Shown: piece by piece, positions 41,827 through 51,773 of the stretch
Layout: each line of letters opens with the position of its first letter
How positions within the stretch are numbered: position 1 is the first letter of the stretch
Source: Pseudomonas viciae
GTDB taxonomy: Bacteria > Pseudomonadota > Gammaproteobacteria > Pseudomonadales > Pseudomonadaceae
Direction of reading: 5' to 3'
Assembly: GCF_004786035.1 (NCBI RefSeq)
Contig: NZ_CP035088.1
Coordinates: forward strand, 1,462,001 to 1,526,000
Length of the DNA stretch: 64,000 nucleotides
Program-made: the position numbers and the translations under genes
The notes under the pieces: model-generated
Seen by the model: the letters and a program-made list of their open reading frames with translations, nothing else
What the model was told of the DNA's origin: nothing
The model's database searches: none

Positions 41827-42687
41827 ATGGCTGAAATCCTTTCGCTGCACGACGCGGTGAAGCAATTCGTCAACGACGGCGATACCGTCGCGCTCGAAGG
41901 CTTCACTCACCTGATTCCGACGGCGGCGGGTCATGAAATCATTCGTCAGGGTAAGAAAGATCTGACCCTGGTGCGGATGACGCCTGACCTGATCTACGAC
42001 CAGTTGATCGGCGCCGGCTGTGCTCGCAAGTTGATTTTTTCCTGGGGCGGCAACCCTGGCGTGGGGTCGTTGCACCGCCTGCGTGACGCCGTAGAGAAGC
42101 AATGGCCGCACCCGCTGGAGATCGAGGAACACAGCCATGCCGACCTGGCCAACGCTTACGTCGCCGGGGCCTCGGGCCTGCCGTTTGCGGTGCTGCGGGC
42201 CTACGCCGGTTCTGACCTGCCAAAGGTCAACCCGCTGATCAAAAGCGTGACCTGCCCCTTCACCGGTGAAGTGCTGGCCGCTGTGCCTTCGGTGCGTCCG
42301 GACATCACAGTGATCCACGCCCAGAAAGCCGACCGCAAAGGCAACGTGCTGCTGTGGGGCATTCTCGGTGTGCAGAAAGAGGCCGCGCTGGCCGCCAAGC
42401 GCTGCATCGTCACGGTGGAAGAGATCGTCGACGACCTGAAGGCGCCGATGAACGCCTGCGTGCTGCCGACCTGGGCCTTGAGCGCGGTCTGCCACGTCCC
42501 GGGCGGCGCGCATCCGTCCTATGCCCACGGCTACACCGAACGTGACAATCGTTTCTACCAAGCGTGGGACCCCATCGCTCGGGATCGTGAGACCTTTACC
42601 GCGTGGATCAACGAATACATCCACGGCACTAAAGACTTCAGTGAGTTCCAGGCCAGACTGGCAGCCGCTTCGCAGGTGAAATCATGA
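41827..42687 (+). CDS. pcaI: 3-Oxoadipate CoA-transferase subunit A (PcaI)
   Basis: The 286-residue subunit belongs to family I CoA transferases: DGDTVALEGFTHLIPTAAGHEIIRQ and FSWGGNPGVGSLHRL. With PcaJ it moves CoA from succinyl-CoA to 3-oxoadipate. Start at ATG 41827 behind GGGAG. It overlaps pcaJ by 4 bp (ATGA). Confidence 0.95.
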   Translation: MAEILSLHDAVKQFVNDGDTVALEGFTHLIPTAAGHEIIRQGKKDLTLVRMTPDLIYDQLIGAGCARKLIFSWGGNPGVGSLHRLRDAVEKQWPHPLEIEEHSHADLANAYVAGASGLPFAVLRAYAGSDLPKVNPLIKSVTCPFTGEVLAAVPSVRPDITVIHAQKADRKGNVLLWGILGVQKEAALAAKRCIVTVEEIVDDLKAPMNACVLPTWALSAVCHVPGGAHPSYAHGYTERDNRFYQAWDPIARDRETFTAWINEYIHGTKDFSEFQARLAAASQVKS

Positions 42688-43463
42688 CGTACTCCACCAA
42701 TGAAATGATGACCGTTGCCGCAGCCCGTCGGTTGAAGAACAACGCCGTTTGCTTCGTGGGCATTGGCCTGCCGTCGAAAGCGGCCAACCTGGCGCGGCTG
42801 ACTTCGGCGCCGGATGTGGTCCTGATCTACGAGTCCGGTCCGATCGGTGCCAAGCCCAGCGTACTGCCGTTGTCCATTGGCGATGGTGAGCTGGCGGAAA
42901 CTGCGGACACCGTCGTACCCACCGGTGAGATTTTTCGCTACTGGCTGCAGGGCGGGCGCATCGACGTCGGTTTCCTCGGCGCGGCCCAGGTTGACCGCTT
43001 CGGCAACATCAACACCACGGTGGTGGGCGACTACCATCAGCCAAAAGTCCGTTTGCCGGGCGCCGGCGGTGCACCGGAAATCGCCGGTTCGGCCAAGAGT
43101 GTGCTGATCATTCTCAAGCAGTCGGCGCGTTCGTTTGTCGACAAACTGGACTTCATCACCTCGGTCGGCCACGGCGAGGGCGGCGATTCGCGTAAACGCC
43201 TGGGCCTGCCAGGCGCCGGCCCCGTGGGCATCATCACCGACCTGTGCATCATGGAACCGGAAGCCGACACCCATGAGTTTGTGGTCACTGCGCTGCATCC
43301 CGGCGTGACCCGCGAACAGGTCGTTGCCGCCACCGGATGGGCGGTCCGTTTCGCCGACCAGGTGCACACCACGGCCGAACCGAGCGAGCTGGAGCTGCGC
43401 GCGCTGCGCGATCTGGAAGCTCGCACCGCAGCGGCCCATGGCCAGGTACCGGGAGAAGCCTGA
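42684..43463 (+). CDS. pcaJ: 3-Oxoadipate CoA-transferase subunit B (PcaJ)
   Basis: The 259-residue subunit carries the catalytic glutamate in [12 protein letters not shown] and the [28 protein letters not shown] stretch. It is coupled to pcaI by a 4-bp overlap and to pcaF by a 1-bp TGATG overlap. Confidence 0.95.
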   Translation: MTYSTNEMMTVAAARRLKNNAVCFVGIGLPSKAANLARLTSAPDVVLIYESGPIGAKPSVLPLSIGDGELAETADTVVPTGEIFRYWLQGGRIDVGFLGAAQVDRFGNINTTVVGDYHQPKVRLPGAGGAPEIAGSAKSVLIILKQSARSFVDKLDFITSVGHGEGGDSRKRLGLPGAGPVGIITDLCIMEPEADTHEFVVTALHPGVTREQVVAATGWAVRFADQVHTTAEPSELELRALRDLEARTAAAHGQVPGEA

Positions 43464-44665
43464 TGCGCGACGTTTATATCTGTGATGCGATTCGAACCCC
43501 CATCGGCCGGTTCGGCGGCGGTTTGTCCGCCGTGCGCGCCGATGATCTGGCGGCCGTACCGATCAAGGCACTGATGGAGCGCAATCCGTCGGTGGACTGG
43601 ACTGCCGTGGACGAGGTGTTCCTCGGTTGCGCCAACCAGGCCGGCGAAGACAACCGCAACGTGGCGCGCATGGCGCTGCTGCTGGCGGGTTTGCCGGAAA
43701 GTATTCCCGGGGTGACCCTCAACCGCCTCTGCGCCTCGGGCATGGACGCCATCGGTACGGCGTTCCGCGCCATCGCCAGCGGTGAAATGGAATTGGCTAT
43801 CGCCGGCGGCGTGGAGTCGATGTCCCGCGCACCGTTCGTGATGGGCAAGGCTGACGCGGCGTTCTCGCGCAACATGAAACTGGAAGACACCACCATCGGC
43901 TGGCGCTTCATCAACCCATTGATGAAAGCCCAGTACGGTGTGGACGCGATGCCGCAGACGGCGGATAACGTGGCCGATGATTACGCGGTGTCCCGCGCCG
44001 ACCAGGACGCTTTCGCCTTGCGCAGCCAACAGCGCACGGCGGCGGCCCAGGCGGCAGGTTTTTTCGCCGAAGAAATTGTTCCGGTGCGCATTGCCCACAA
44101 GAAAGGTGAGACCGTGGTCGAGCAGGACGAGCATCCTCGCGCCGACACCACGCTTGAAACCTTGAGCAAACTCAAACCGGTCAACGGCCCGGACAAGACC
44201 GTCACCGCCGGCAACGCCTCGGGGGTGAATGACGGGGCGGCGGCGCTGATCCTGGCGTCGGCCGACGCGGTGAAGAAACATGGCCTGACGCCTCGAGCCA
44301 AGGTGTTGGGCATGGCCAGTGCCGGTGTGGCGCCTCGGGTGATGGGCATCGGCCCGGTACCGGCGGTGCGCAAGCTCACCGAACGCCTGGGCCTGGCGGT
44401 GGCCGATTTCGATGTGATCGAGCTCAACGAAGCCTTTGCCAGCCAAGGCCTGGCGGTGCTGCGCGACCTGGGGGTGGCGGACGATGCGCCGCAGGTGAAT
44501 CCGAACGGCGGCGCCATCGCCCTCGGCCATCCGCTGGGCATGAGTGGGGCGCGGTTGGTCCTGACAGCGTTGCATCATTTGGAAAAGACCGGCGGCAAGA
44601 AAGGCTTGGCGACCATGTGTGTCGGTGTCGGCCAGGGTCTGGCGCTGGCTATTGAGCGCGTCTGA
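43463..44665 (+). CDS. pcaF: 3-Oxoadipyl-CoA thiolase PcaF
   Basis: The 400-residue thiolase splits 3-oxoadipyl-CoA to succinyl-CoA and acetyl-CoA, the last step of the pathway. The nucleophile is Cys90 in [31 protein letters not shown] carries the histidine and [12 protein letters not shown] the second cysteine. The start is the ATG overlapping the pcaJ stop; a longer open frame upstream lies inside pcaJ. Confidence 0.95.
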   Translation: MRDVYICDAIRTPIGRFGGGLSAVRADDLAAVPIKALMERNPSVDWTAVDEVFLGCANQAGEDNRNVARMALLLAGLPESIPGVTLNRLCASGMDAIGTAFRAIASGEMELAIAGGVESMSRAPFVMGKADAAFSRNMKLEDTTIGWRFINPLMKAQYGVDAMPQTADNVADDYAVSRADQDAFALRSQQRTAAAQAAGFFAEEIVPVRIAHKKGETVVEQDEHPRADTTLETLSKLKPVNGPDKTVTAGNASGVNDGAAALILASADAVKKHGLTPRAKVLGMASAGVAPRVMGIGPVPAVRKLTERLGLAVADFDVIELNEAFASQGLAVLRDLGVADDAPQVNPNGGAIALGHPLGMSGARLVLTALHHLEKTGGKKGLATMCVGVGQGLALAIERV

Positions 44666-44702
44666 CCCGTCGTTCTACTAATAAGAAACCGAGGAATGCT
44701 TC

Positions 44703-45407
44703 ATGACTGACAAGCCTGGTTATCGTCGCCCCCAAGCGGGCACCCAGCCGGAGTATTTGCACCCGCCGTACCAGTCCACCAACCTGCGCTCGCCGTCCAA
44801 GCCGTTGGTGTATCTGCCGCACTCGCTGTCGGAAATCACCGGTCCGACCGTCGGCGCTGACCGTGTGCAGGAGAAGGACTACGACCTGACCGCCCAGCAT
44901 GCCGGCGAGCCGCTGGGGGAACGCATCATCATTCACGGGCGCGTACTGGATGAGCACGGTCAGCCCGTGCCGGGCATCCTGGTGGAAATCTGGCAGGCCA
45001 ACGCCGCCGGTCGCTACAACCATGACCGCGACAATCACGACGCGCCGCTGGATCCGAATTTCACCGGCAGCGGTCGCACCATCACTGACGCTGACGGTTG
45101 GTATCAGTTCCAGACCATCAAGCCCGGCGCCTATCCATGGGGCAACCATCACAATGCCTGGCGCCCGGCGCATATCCATTTCTCACTGTTCGGGCCGAGC
45201 ATTCTGACGCGCCTGGTGACGCAGATGTATTTCCCCGGCGACCCGCTGCTGGCCTACGACCCGATCTACAACTGCGTGCCGGACACCAGCGCCAAGGAAC
45301 GCCTGATCGCCCGTTTCGACCTGGAAAAAACCGTCCCCAACTACGCCCTCGGTTATCGCTGGGACATCGTTTTGCGCGGCCGCGATGCCACGCCGATGGA
45401 GAAATAA
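44703..45407 (+). CDS. pcaH: Protocatechuate 3,4-dioxygenase beta subunit (PcaH)
   Basis: The 234-residue subunit holds the non-haem Fe(III): ligands are Tyr105 (AAGRYNHD), Tyr144 (KPGAYPWGNHHN), His157 and His159 (RPAHIHFS). It opens the ring of protocatechuate between the hydroxyls to give 3-carboxymuconate. It begins 37 bp after pcaF and is followed by pcaG after one base. Confidence 0.96.
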   Translation: MTDKPGYRRPQAGTQPEYLHPPYQSTNLRSPSKPLVYLPHSLSEITGPTVGADRVQEKDYDLTAQHAGEPLGERIIIHGRVLDEHGQPVPGILVEIWQANAAGRYNHDRDNHDAPLDPNFTGSGRTITDADGWYQFQTIKPGAYPWGNHHNAWRPAHIHFSLFGPSILTRLVTQMYFPGDPLLAYDPIYNCVPDTSAKERLIARFDLEKTVPNYALGYRWDIVLRGRDATPMEK

Positions 45408-45408
45408 G

Positions 45409-45975
45409 ATGACGCTTACCGCCACCACGTCCCACACCGTTGGCCCGTACTACCACATCGGCCTGACCTGGTTGAACCGCGAAGACCTGACCGTCGCCCA
45501 AACCCTTGGCCAACGGGTGGCGATCACCGGGCAGGTGGTCGACGGCAACGGCGCGTTCGTCAACGACGCGATGCTGGAAGTCTGGCAGGCCAACGCTGCC
45601 GGTAAATACGCCCACCCTGAAGACGACCAGGACAAACCCCTGGACCCCCATTTCGAAGGCTTCGGCCGGGTGCCGGTGGATGCCGAAGGACGCTTTCGCT
45701 TCACCACCATCAAGCCGGGCACCGTGCCGGGACTGGGGGGCACGACTCAGGCACCGCATCTGGTGGTGCTGGTGTTCGCCCGTGGGCTGGTCAAGCATCT
45801 GCTGACGCGCATCTACTTCGATGGCGAACAGGCCAACGAGGCCGACCCGCTTTTGGCCTGCGTGCCTGAGGAGCGTCGCGCCACTCTCGTGAGCAAGCCC
45901 GATGCTTCGGGCGTGTATCAGTGGAACGTGATCCTGCAGGGGACGGATGCCGAGACGGTGTTTTTCGATTACTGA
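45409..45975 (+). CDS. pcaG: Protocatechuate 3,4-dioxygenase alpha subunit (PcaG)
   Basis: The 188-residue subunit has the intradiol dioxygenase fold (HTVGPYYHIGLTW, EVWQANAAGKYAHPEDD, RFRFTTIKPG) but lacks the full Fe-ligand set, as alpha subunits do. It completes the active site with PcaH. Start at ATG 45409, immediately after the pcaH stop. Confidence 0.95.
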   Translation: MTLTATTSHTVGPYYHIGLTWLNREDLTVAQTLGQRVAITGQVVDGNGAFVNDAMLEVWQANAAGKYAHPEDDQDKPLDPHFEGFGRVPVDAEGRFRFTTIKPGTVPGLGGTTQAPHLVVLVFARGLVKHLLTRIYFDGEQANEADPLLACVPEERRATLVSKPDASGVYQWNVILQGTDAETVFFDY

Positions 45976-45986
45976 GTGACAATTTT

Positions 45987-46020
45987 CCCGTGGCGAGGGA
46001 GCAAGCTCCCTCGCCACGGG
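45987..46020. repeat. Perfect 15-bp hairpin between pcaG and pcaT
   Basis: CCCGTGGCGAGGGAG and CTCCCTCGCCACGGG are exact complements with a CAAG loop. No T-run follows. It belongs to the GCGAGGGAGC repeat family and may partly insulate pcaT from the upstream genes. Confidence 0.85.
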
Positions 46021-46090
46021 TGAAAGGACTGTGGAACGGGGCTGTTACAAAGTGTGTCTAGACACTGTCAGTCCCCATGAGTGAAAAAAC

Positions 46091-47386
46091 ATGACGATTC
46101 CAATGACCCACTACACCGGCGAAGAACGCAGCAAGCGCATCTTCGCCATCGTCGGTGCCTCATCCGGCAACCTGGTCGAATGGTTCGACTTCTACGTCTA
46201 TGCGTTCTGCGCGATTTATTTTGCGCCAGCGTTCTTCCCGTCGGACAACCCCACGGTGCAACTGGTCAACACCGCGGGTGTGTTCGCCGCCGGGTTCTTG
46301 ATGCGGCCCATCGGCGGCTGGATTTTCGGCCGGGTGGCGGACCGTCACGGGCGCAAGAACTCGATGATGATTTCGGTGCTGATGATGTGCTTCGGCTCGT
46401 TACTCATCGCCTGCCTGCCCACCTACAAGGACATCGGCGTCTGGGCGCCAGTGCTGCTGTTGCTCGCGCGCTTGCTGCAAGGCCTGTCGGTGGGCGGTGA
46501 ATACGGCACCACGGCCACCTACATGAGCGAAGTCGCCCTCAAGGGCCAGCGCGGCTTTTTTGCCTCGTTCCAGTATGTGACGTTGATCGGCGGACAACTG
46601 CTGGCGGTGTCGCTGGTGGTGGTCCTGCAACAGTTCCTCAGCGAAGACGAATTGCGTGCCTACGGCTGGCGGATCCCGTTCGTGGTCGGCGCGGCGGCGG
46701 CGTTGATTTCTCTATTGCTGCGGCGCTCCTTGAAGGAAACCAGCAGCAAGGAAATGCGCGAGAACAAGGACGCCGGTAGCATCGCCGCGCTGTTTCGCGA
46801 TCACAAGGCCGCGTTCATCACCGTGCTGGGTTACACCGCTGGCGGCTCGCTGATTTTCTACACGTTCACCACTTACATGCAGAAATACCTGGTGAACACC
46901 GCCGGCCTGCACGCCAAGACCGCCAGCTACATCATGACCGGCGCGTTGTTCCTCTATATGTGCATGCAGCCGCTGTTCGGCATGCTGGCGGACAAGATCG
47001 GTCGGCGTAACTCCATGCTCTGGTTCGGCGCCCTGGGTGCGTTGTGCACAGTGCCGATCCTGCTGACCCTCAAAAGTATCAGCAGCCCGTTCCTGGCGTT
47101 TGTGCTGATTACCCTGGCGCTGGCGATCGTCAGCTTCTACACCTCCATCAGCGGATTGGTAAAAGCTGAAATGTTTCCACCCGAAGTACGGGCGCTGGGG
47201 GTAGGGTTGGCCTATGCGGTGGCGAATGCGATTTTTGGTGGCTCGGCCGAGTACGTCGCCCTGAGCCTGAAGGCCCAAGGCATGGAAAACGCCTTTTATT
47301 GGTACGTCACGGTGATGATGGTGGTGGCGTTTCTGTTTAGCCTGCGCCTGCCCAAGCAACCGGCGTATTTGCATCACGACCTTTGA
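46091..47386 (+). CDS. pcaT: MHS-family dicarboxylate transporter (PcaT-like)
   Basis: The 431-residue MFS protein has the metabolite:H+ symporter signature [38 protein letters not shown] and [13 protein letters not shown]. In P. putida PcaT takes up 3-oxoadipate or related dicarboxylates. It lies between pcaHG and pcaB, as pcaT precedes pcaB in P. putida. Start at ATG 46091. Confidence 0.87.
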   Translation: MTIPMTHYTGEERSKRIFAIVGASSGNLVEWFDFYVYAFCAIYFAPAFFPSDNPTVQLVNTAGVFAAGFLMRPIGGWIFGRVADRHGRKNSMMISVLMMCFGSLLIACLPTYKDIGVWAPVLLLLARLLQGLSVGGEYGTTATYMSEVALKGQRGFFASFQYVTLIGGQLLAVSLVVVLQQFLSEDELRAYGWRIPFVVGAAAALISLLLRRSLKETSSKEMRENKDAGSIAALFRDHKAAFITVLGYTAGGSLIFYTFTTYMQKYLVNTAGLHAKTASYIMTGALFLYMCMQPLFGMLADKIGRRNSMLWFGALGALCTVPILLTLKSISSPFLAFVLITLALAIVSFYTSISGLVKAEMFPPEVRALGVGLAYAVANAIFGGSAEYVALSLKAQGMENAFYWYVTVMMVVAFLFSLRLPKQPAYLHHDL

Positions 47387-47431
47387 CCCCACCGCGCTCG
47401 ACCGAGAGGCGGGCGCATCCAAGGACTGTTT

Positions 47432-48796
47432 ATGAGCGAACGACCGAGCAATCAGCTGTTCGATACCTACTTCACGGCTCGCGAGATGCGCGAGGTGTTC
47501 TGCGATGCGGGCCGGGTACAGGCCATGCTGGATGTCGAGGCCGCATTGGCTAGGGCTGAAGCGCGGGTAGGGTTGATTCCCCAGAGCGCGGTGGCGCCGA
47601 TCGAGAACGCCTGTCACGCCCAGTTGTACGATTTTTCGGCGTTGAGCGAAGCAATTGCCAGTGCCGGCAATTCGGCGATCCCGTTGGTCAAGGCACTGGG
47701 CAAGCGTATCGCGAGCGAGGATGCCGAGGCTGAGCGCTATGTGCATCTGGGCGCTACCAGCCAGGACGTGATGGACAGTGGGCTGATCCTGCAACTGCGC
47801 CAAGCCTTGACGCTGATCGAAGACGAGCTGGCGCAATTGGCCGTTACCCTGGCCCGCCAAGCCGAACGTTACGCTGCCACACCGCTGGCCGGGCGCACTT
47901 GGCTGCAACACGCCACGCCGGTGACCCTGGGCATGAAAATCGCCGGTTGGCTGGGGGCGATCACTCGCAGTCGCCAACGCTTGAAAGACCTCAAGCCGCG
48001 CTTGCTGGTGCTGCAATTCGGCGGCGCTTCCGGGACGCTCGCCGCACTGGGTGAGCAGGCCCTGCCCATCGCCGAAGCCCTGGCTGCCGAGCTGCGATTG
48101 AACCTGCCGGAGCAGCCGTGGCACACCCAGCGGGATCGCCTGGTGGAATTCGGCTCGGTGCTCGGTTTGATCACTGGCAGCCTGGGCAAACTGGGCCGCG
48201 ACATCAGCCTGTTGATGCAGACCGAGGCCGGCGAAGCGTTCGAACCGTCGGCACCGGGCAAGGGCGGATCGTCCACCATGCCGCACAAACGTAACCCGGT
48301 GGGCGCGGCGGTGCTGATCGGCGCGGCGACCCGGGTGCCTGGTTTGTTGTCGACGCTGTTCAGCGCCATGCCCCAGGAACATGAGCGCAGTCTTGGCTTG
48401 TGGCACGCCGAATGGGAGACCCTGCCGGAGATCTGCTGCCTGGTGTCCGGTGCCTTGCAACAAGCGCGGTTGTTGGCCGAAGGGCTGGAAGTGGACGCAG
48501 CGCGCATGGCCCGTAACCTGGAACTGACCCAGGGGTTGGTGCTGGCCGAGGCGGTCAGCACCGTCCTCGCCCAGCGGGTCGGGCGCGACACCGCGCATCA
48601 TCTGCTGGAGCAATGCTGCAAGCGCGCCGTGGCCGAACAACGGCATTTGCGCGCGGTGCTGGGGGACGAACCCCAAGTCACGGCGCAACTCTCCGTCGCC
48701 GAGCTCGATCATTTGCTCAACCCCGCCCATTACCTCGGCCAGGCCCAGACCTGGGTTGCCCGGGCCGTGGCCGAACACCTTGCCTTGAACGCCTGA
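47432..48796 (+). CDS. pcaB: 3-Carboxy-cis,cis-muconate cycloisomerase PcaB
   Basis: The 454-residue enzyme belongs to the fumarase/aspartase superfamily; the signature GKGGSSTMPHKRNPVGAA is complete, and HLGATSQDVMDSGL and TWLQHATPVTLG are the other active-site stretches. It lactonises 3-carboxymuconate. It is followed by pcaD after 12 bp. Confidence 0.95.
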   Translation: MSERPSNQLFDTYFTAREMREVFCDAGRVQAMLDVEAALARAEARVGLIPQSAVAPIENACHAQLYDFSALSEAIASAGNSAIPLVKALGKRIASEDAEAERYVHLGATSQDVMDSGLILQLRQALTLIEDELAQLAVTLARQAERYAATPLAGRTWLQHATPVTLGMKIAGWLGAITRSRQRLKDLKPRLLVLQFGGASGTLAALGEQALPIAEALAAELRLNLPEQPWHTQRDRLVEFGSVLGLITGSLGKLGRDISLLMQTEAGEAFEPSAPGKGGSSTMPHKRNPVGAAVLIGAATRVPGLLSTLFSAMPQEHERSLGLWHAEWETLPEICCLVSGALQQARLLAEGLEVDAARMARNLELTQGLVLAEAVSTVLAQRVGRDTAHHLLEQCCKRAVAEQRHLRAVLGDEPQVTAQLSVAELDHLLNPAHYLGQAQTWVARAVAEHLALNA

Positions 48797-48808
48797 AAGG
48801 AGATTGTT

Positions 48809-49609
48809 GTGGGATTCGTCAAACTCGCCGAGGGCGAACTGAACTACCGTTTTGACGGGCCGCAAGACGCCCCGGTGCTGGTGCTTTCAAACTCCCTGGG
48901 CACTGATCTGCACATGTGGGACGAGCAGGTCGCGGCTTTCAGCGAACACTTTCGCGTGCTGCGCTTCGACACCCGTGGTCACGGTCAGTCGCTGGTCACC
49001 GAAGGGCCGTACAGCATCGAACAACTGGGTCGCGATGTACTGGCGATGCTTGATCAGTTGGGCATCGACAAGGTGCATTTCTGTGGCTTGTCCATGGGCG
49101 GGTTGATCGGCCAATGGTTGGGGATCAATGCCGGTCAGCGTCTGCATAAATTGGTGGTGTGTAATACAGCCGCCAAGATCGGCGATCCTTCGGTGTGGAA
49201 CCCGCGCATCGAAACCGTGCTGCGTGACGGCCAGGCAGCGATGGTAGCGTTGCGTGATGCCTCGATTGCCCGTTGGTTTACCCCGGACTTCTCTGAGGCG
49301 CAGCCAGCGACGGCGAAAAAAATCACTGACATGCTCGCTGCCACTTCACCCCAGGGCTATGCGGCCAACTGCGCAGCGGTGCGCGATGCCGATTTCCGCG
49401 AGCAACTGTCGTCGATCCGCGTGCCGCTGTTGGTGATCGCCGGCACTGAAGATGCCGTGACGCCGCCGTCGGGTGGGCACTTTATCCAGGAGCGGGTCAG
49501 CGGTGCCGAGTACGCCGAGTTCTACGCCGCGCACCTGTCCAACGTCCAGGCCGGCGCCGCGTTCAGCGCGCGGGTGCTGGATTTCCTGCTTGATTCTGGC
49601 CGCGCCTGA
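48809..49609 (+). CDS. pcaD: 3-Oxoadipate enol-lactonase PcaD
   Basis: The 266-residue alpha/beta hydrolase has nucleophile Ser95 in GLSMGG, SNSLGTDLHMWDEQ and FDTRGHGQSLV. It hydrolyses the enol-lactone to 3-oxoadipate. Start is GTG 48809 behind AAAGGAG. Confidence 0.95.
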   Translation: MGFVKLAEGELNYRFDGPQDAPVLVLSNSLGTDLHMWDEQVAAFSEHFRVLRFDTRGHGQSLVTEGPYSIEQLGRDVLAMLDQLGIDKVHFCGLSMGGLIGQWLGINAGQRLHKLVVCNTAAKIGDPSVWNPRIETVLRDGQAAMVALRDASIARWFTPDFSEAQPATAKKITDMLAATSPQGYAANCAAVRDADFREQLSSIRVPLLVIAGTEDAVTPPSGGHFIQERVSGAEYAEFYAAHLSNVQAGAAFSARVLDFLLDSGRA

Positions 49610-49619
49610 GGAGTTTTTT

Positions 49620-50012
49620 GTGGACGAGAAACAACGTTACGACGAAGGCATGCAAGTACGCCGCGCGGTGCTGGGCGATGCCCACGTTGATCGCAGCCTC
49701 AATGCCTTGACCGAGTTCAACAGCGAATTCCAGGAGATGATCACCCGTCACGCCTGGGGCGATATCTGGACCCGCCCGGGCCTGCCGCGCCATACCCGCA
49801 GCCTGATCACCATCGCCATGCTGATCGGCATGAACCGCAACGAAGAACTCAAACTGCACCTGCGCGCCGCCGCCAACAACGGCGTGAGCCGCAGCGAGAT
49901 CAAGGAAGTGATCATGCAGAGCGCCATCTACTGCGGCATCCCGGCAGCCAACGCCACCTTCCACCTGGCCGAGTCGGTGTGGGATGAGCTAGGCGTCGAG
50001 TCCCGGACTTAG
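49620..50012 (+). CDS. pcaC: 4-Carboxymuconolactone decarboxylase PcaC
   Basis: The 130-residue protein has the AhpD/CMD fold with EIKEVIMQSAIYCGIPAANATFHLAESV. It decarboxylates 4-carboxymuconolactone to the enol-lactone used by PcaD. I use the GTG start at 49620 (MDEKQRYDEGM) behind GAGGAG; pcaD and pcaC are separate genes here, not fused as in some bacteria. Confidence 0.95.
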   Translation: MDEKQRYDEGMQVRRAVLGDAHVDRSLNALTEFNSEFQEMITRHAWGDIWTRPGLPRHTRSLITIAMLIGMNRNEELKLHLRAAANNGVSRSEIKEVIMQSAIYCGIPAANATFHLAESVWDELGVESRT

Positions 50013-50029
50013 GAACCGCCGCTAATCCC

Positions 50030-50118
50030 TGTGGGAGCGGGCTTGCTCGCGAAAGCGGTGGGTCAGTTTGCTTCGATGTTGAATGTGATGACGCCTTCGC
50101 GAGCAAGCCCGCTCCCAC
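50030..50118. repeat. Paired REP element after pcaC
   Basis: Inverted pair of TGTGGGAGCGGGCTTGCTCG copies in the convergent gap between pcaC and the porin gene. A further single copy, in the GAGCGAGC variant, lies at 50166-50190. Confidence 0.9.
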
Positions 50119-50221
50119 ACTGGATCTTCAGTGAGCACAAAACTTTGTGTTCGACACTGATCCCCTGTGGGAGCGAGCTTGCTCGCGATGACGGTGGTAC
50201 AGCCTCCATCCATGTTGGTTT

Positions 50222-51475
50222 TTACAGCAAGCTGATCGGATAGCTGACAATCAACCGGTTCTCATCGAACTCATTGTTGCTGTAGTCCCGGCGCATCGTC
50301 GAGTTGCGCCACTTCACATTAAGACTCTTCAGCGCACCGCTCTGTACGGTGTAAGCCAGCTCACTTTCCCGACCCCATTCCTTGCCGTCGTCAACCGTGG
50401 CGGTGTGCACGTTGTCACCGCTGATGTAGCGGTTCATCAGGGTCAAGCCCGGCACGCCGACGGCGGCGAAGTTGAAGTCATGGCGCAGTTGCCAGGATTT
50501 TTCCTTCGCGTTGTCGTAGCTGGAGTTGTAGCTGTCGTTGGCCAGGGTGCCGCCGCTGGTGCCGTTGACGCGCATCCAGGCATCGTCGCCGCTGACTTTT
50601 TGCAGGCCGACATAGAAGGTGTTGCCGCCGTATTTGGCCGAGAGCAGGGCGAACGCGGTTTTGTTGTCCAGGTCGCCGGCCAGGGCACTGCCATCTTCCT
50701 TGCCGATGAAGTAGCCGAGGTTGGCGCCCAGGGTCCAGTCGCCGATGGGCTGGCTGTGGGTCAGGTTGAAGTATTGTTGCTGGTAGATGTCGGACAGTTC
50801 CGAGTACCAGACGCCGACTTGGGTGCGTTTTTCGTTGAAGGCATATTCACCGCCGCCGAAGTTGAAACGGTCGGAAGTGAACGCGCCACGGCCGTTCATC
50901 GACATGTCTTCCATGCTTGCGTCGTTGCGCGGGCTGTTGGCGCGGAACTGGCCGCCGTACAGCGTCAGGCCGCTGATCTCGGTGGAGGTCACCTGGCCGC
51001 CACGGAAGGTTTGCGGCAGGGAACGGCCGTCGTCGGAGCGCAGGATCGGCAGCACCGGCATCCATTCGCCAACCTTCAGCTCGGTCTTCGACACCTTGGC
51101 CTTGAGGGCCACGCCCAGGCGACCGAAGTCATCGGCCGGACGACCGTCATCGTGCACCGGCAGCAGTTGTGTGCCCGCCGTGCCGCGACCGCCGTCGAGC
51201 TTGAGCGAGTACGTGCCCAGCACATCCACACCGAAACCGACCACGCCCTGGGTGAAACCGGACTTGGCGTCGAGGATGAAGCTTTGGGTCCATTCCTCGG
51301 CTTTGCCTTGGGCATTGTTCGGGTTGGTGAAGTTACGGTTGATGTAGAAATTGCGCAGGTTGAGATTGACCTTGGCGTCTTCGACAAACCCCGATTCCGC
51401 GGCCAGGACGGGTAGGGCGGTACTGGTCAGGGCGACGGCAATGAGGCTGGGGAACAGGTGCTGTGTGGGCTTCAT
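50222..51475 (-). CDS. OprD-family outer-membrane porin
   Basis: The 417-residue protein has a signal peptide (cleavage near residue 25, LPVLAAESGF) and OprD-family features: FVEDAKVNLNLRNFYINRNFT, an EWTQSFILDAKSGFTQGVVGFGVDVLG strand pair and a C-terminal beta strand ending SYPISLL. OprD-type channels in this group (OpdK, PhaK and relatives) pass aromatic acids. A PcaR-type operator 214 bp upstream and its position after pcaC suggest that it admits protocatechuate or 4-hydroxybenzoate. Confidence 0.9.
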   Translation of the reverse strand: MKPTQHLFPSLIAVALTSTALPVLAAESGFVEDAKVNLNLRNFYINRNFTNPNNAQGKAEEWTQSFILDAKSGFTQGVVGFGVDVLGTYSLKLDGGRGTAGTQLLPVHDDGRPADDFGRLGVALKAKVSKTELKVGEWMPVLPILRSDDGRSLPQTFRGGQVTSTEISGLTLYGGQFRANSPRNDASMEDMSMNGRGAFTSDRFNFGGGEYAFNEKRTQVGVWYSELSDIYQQQYFNLTHSQPIGDWTLGANLGYFIGKEDGSALAGDLDNKTAFALLSAKYGGNTFYVGLQKVSGDDAWMRVNGTSGGTLANDSYNSSYDNAKEKSWQLRHDFNFAAVGVPGLTLMNRYISGDNVHTATVDDGKEWGRESELAYTVQSGALKSLNVKWRNSTMRRDYSNNEFDENRLIVSYPISLL

Positions 51476-51688
51476 GGGCGTTGTCTCTATTTTTTATGGA
51501 CGAAGCGAGTTGTTGCCGCACGTTTGAGGTGCTGGCGGTAAGGGTGGAGCCAGGGGCGTCAGGGCGATCGAGGATCAGCCGGGTGGGGCGGTGTGTAGGG
51601 GCATGGCGTCGAACCTGTTGTTATTGGTTTTGTGCGAGCGATGGTGAAGGGCCGCCCGGGATCGGTTCAATTGCTGATTGTGGGTTTT

Positions 51689-51703
51689 GGGCGATTATCG
51701 AAC
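51689..51703. promoter_or_regulatory. PcaR-type operator upstream of the porin gene
   Basis: On the minus strand this reads GTTCGATAATCGCCC, 14 of 15 matches to the remembered PcaR site. It is oriented toward the porin gene, whose start is 214 bp away. Confidence 0.72.
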
Positions 51704-51735
51704 GGCAAAAAACTGATTGGATGGACGCATTCCAC

Positions 51736-51760
51736 TGTGGGAGCGAGCTTGCTCGCGATG
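51736..51760. repeat. Single REP copy
   Basis: One copy of the TGTGGGAGCGAGCTTGCTCG variant, unpaired, directly before the large inverted repeat. Confidence 0.75.
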
Positions 51761-51773
51761 GCGGCCTGACAGC

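Noticed and set aside
46712..48865. 717-residue open frame antisense to pcaT and pcaB
   Set aside because: Same reverse-complement artefact; it spans two well-supported genes and the gap between them.
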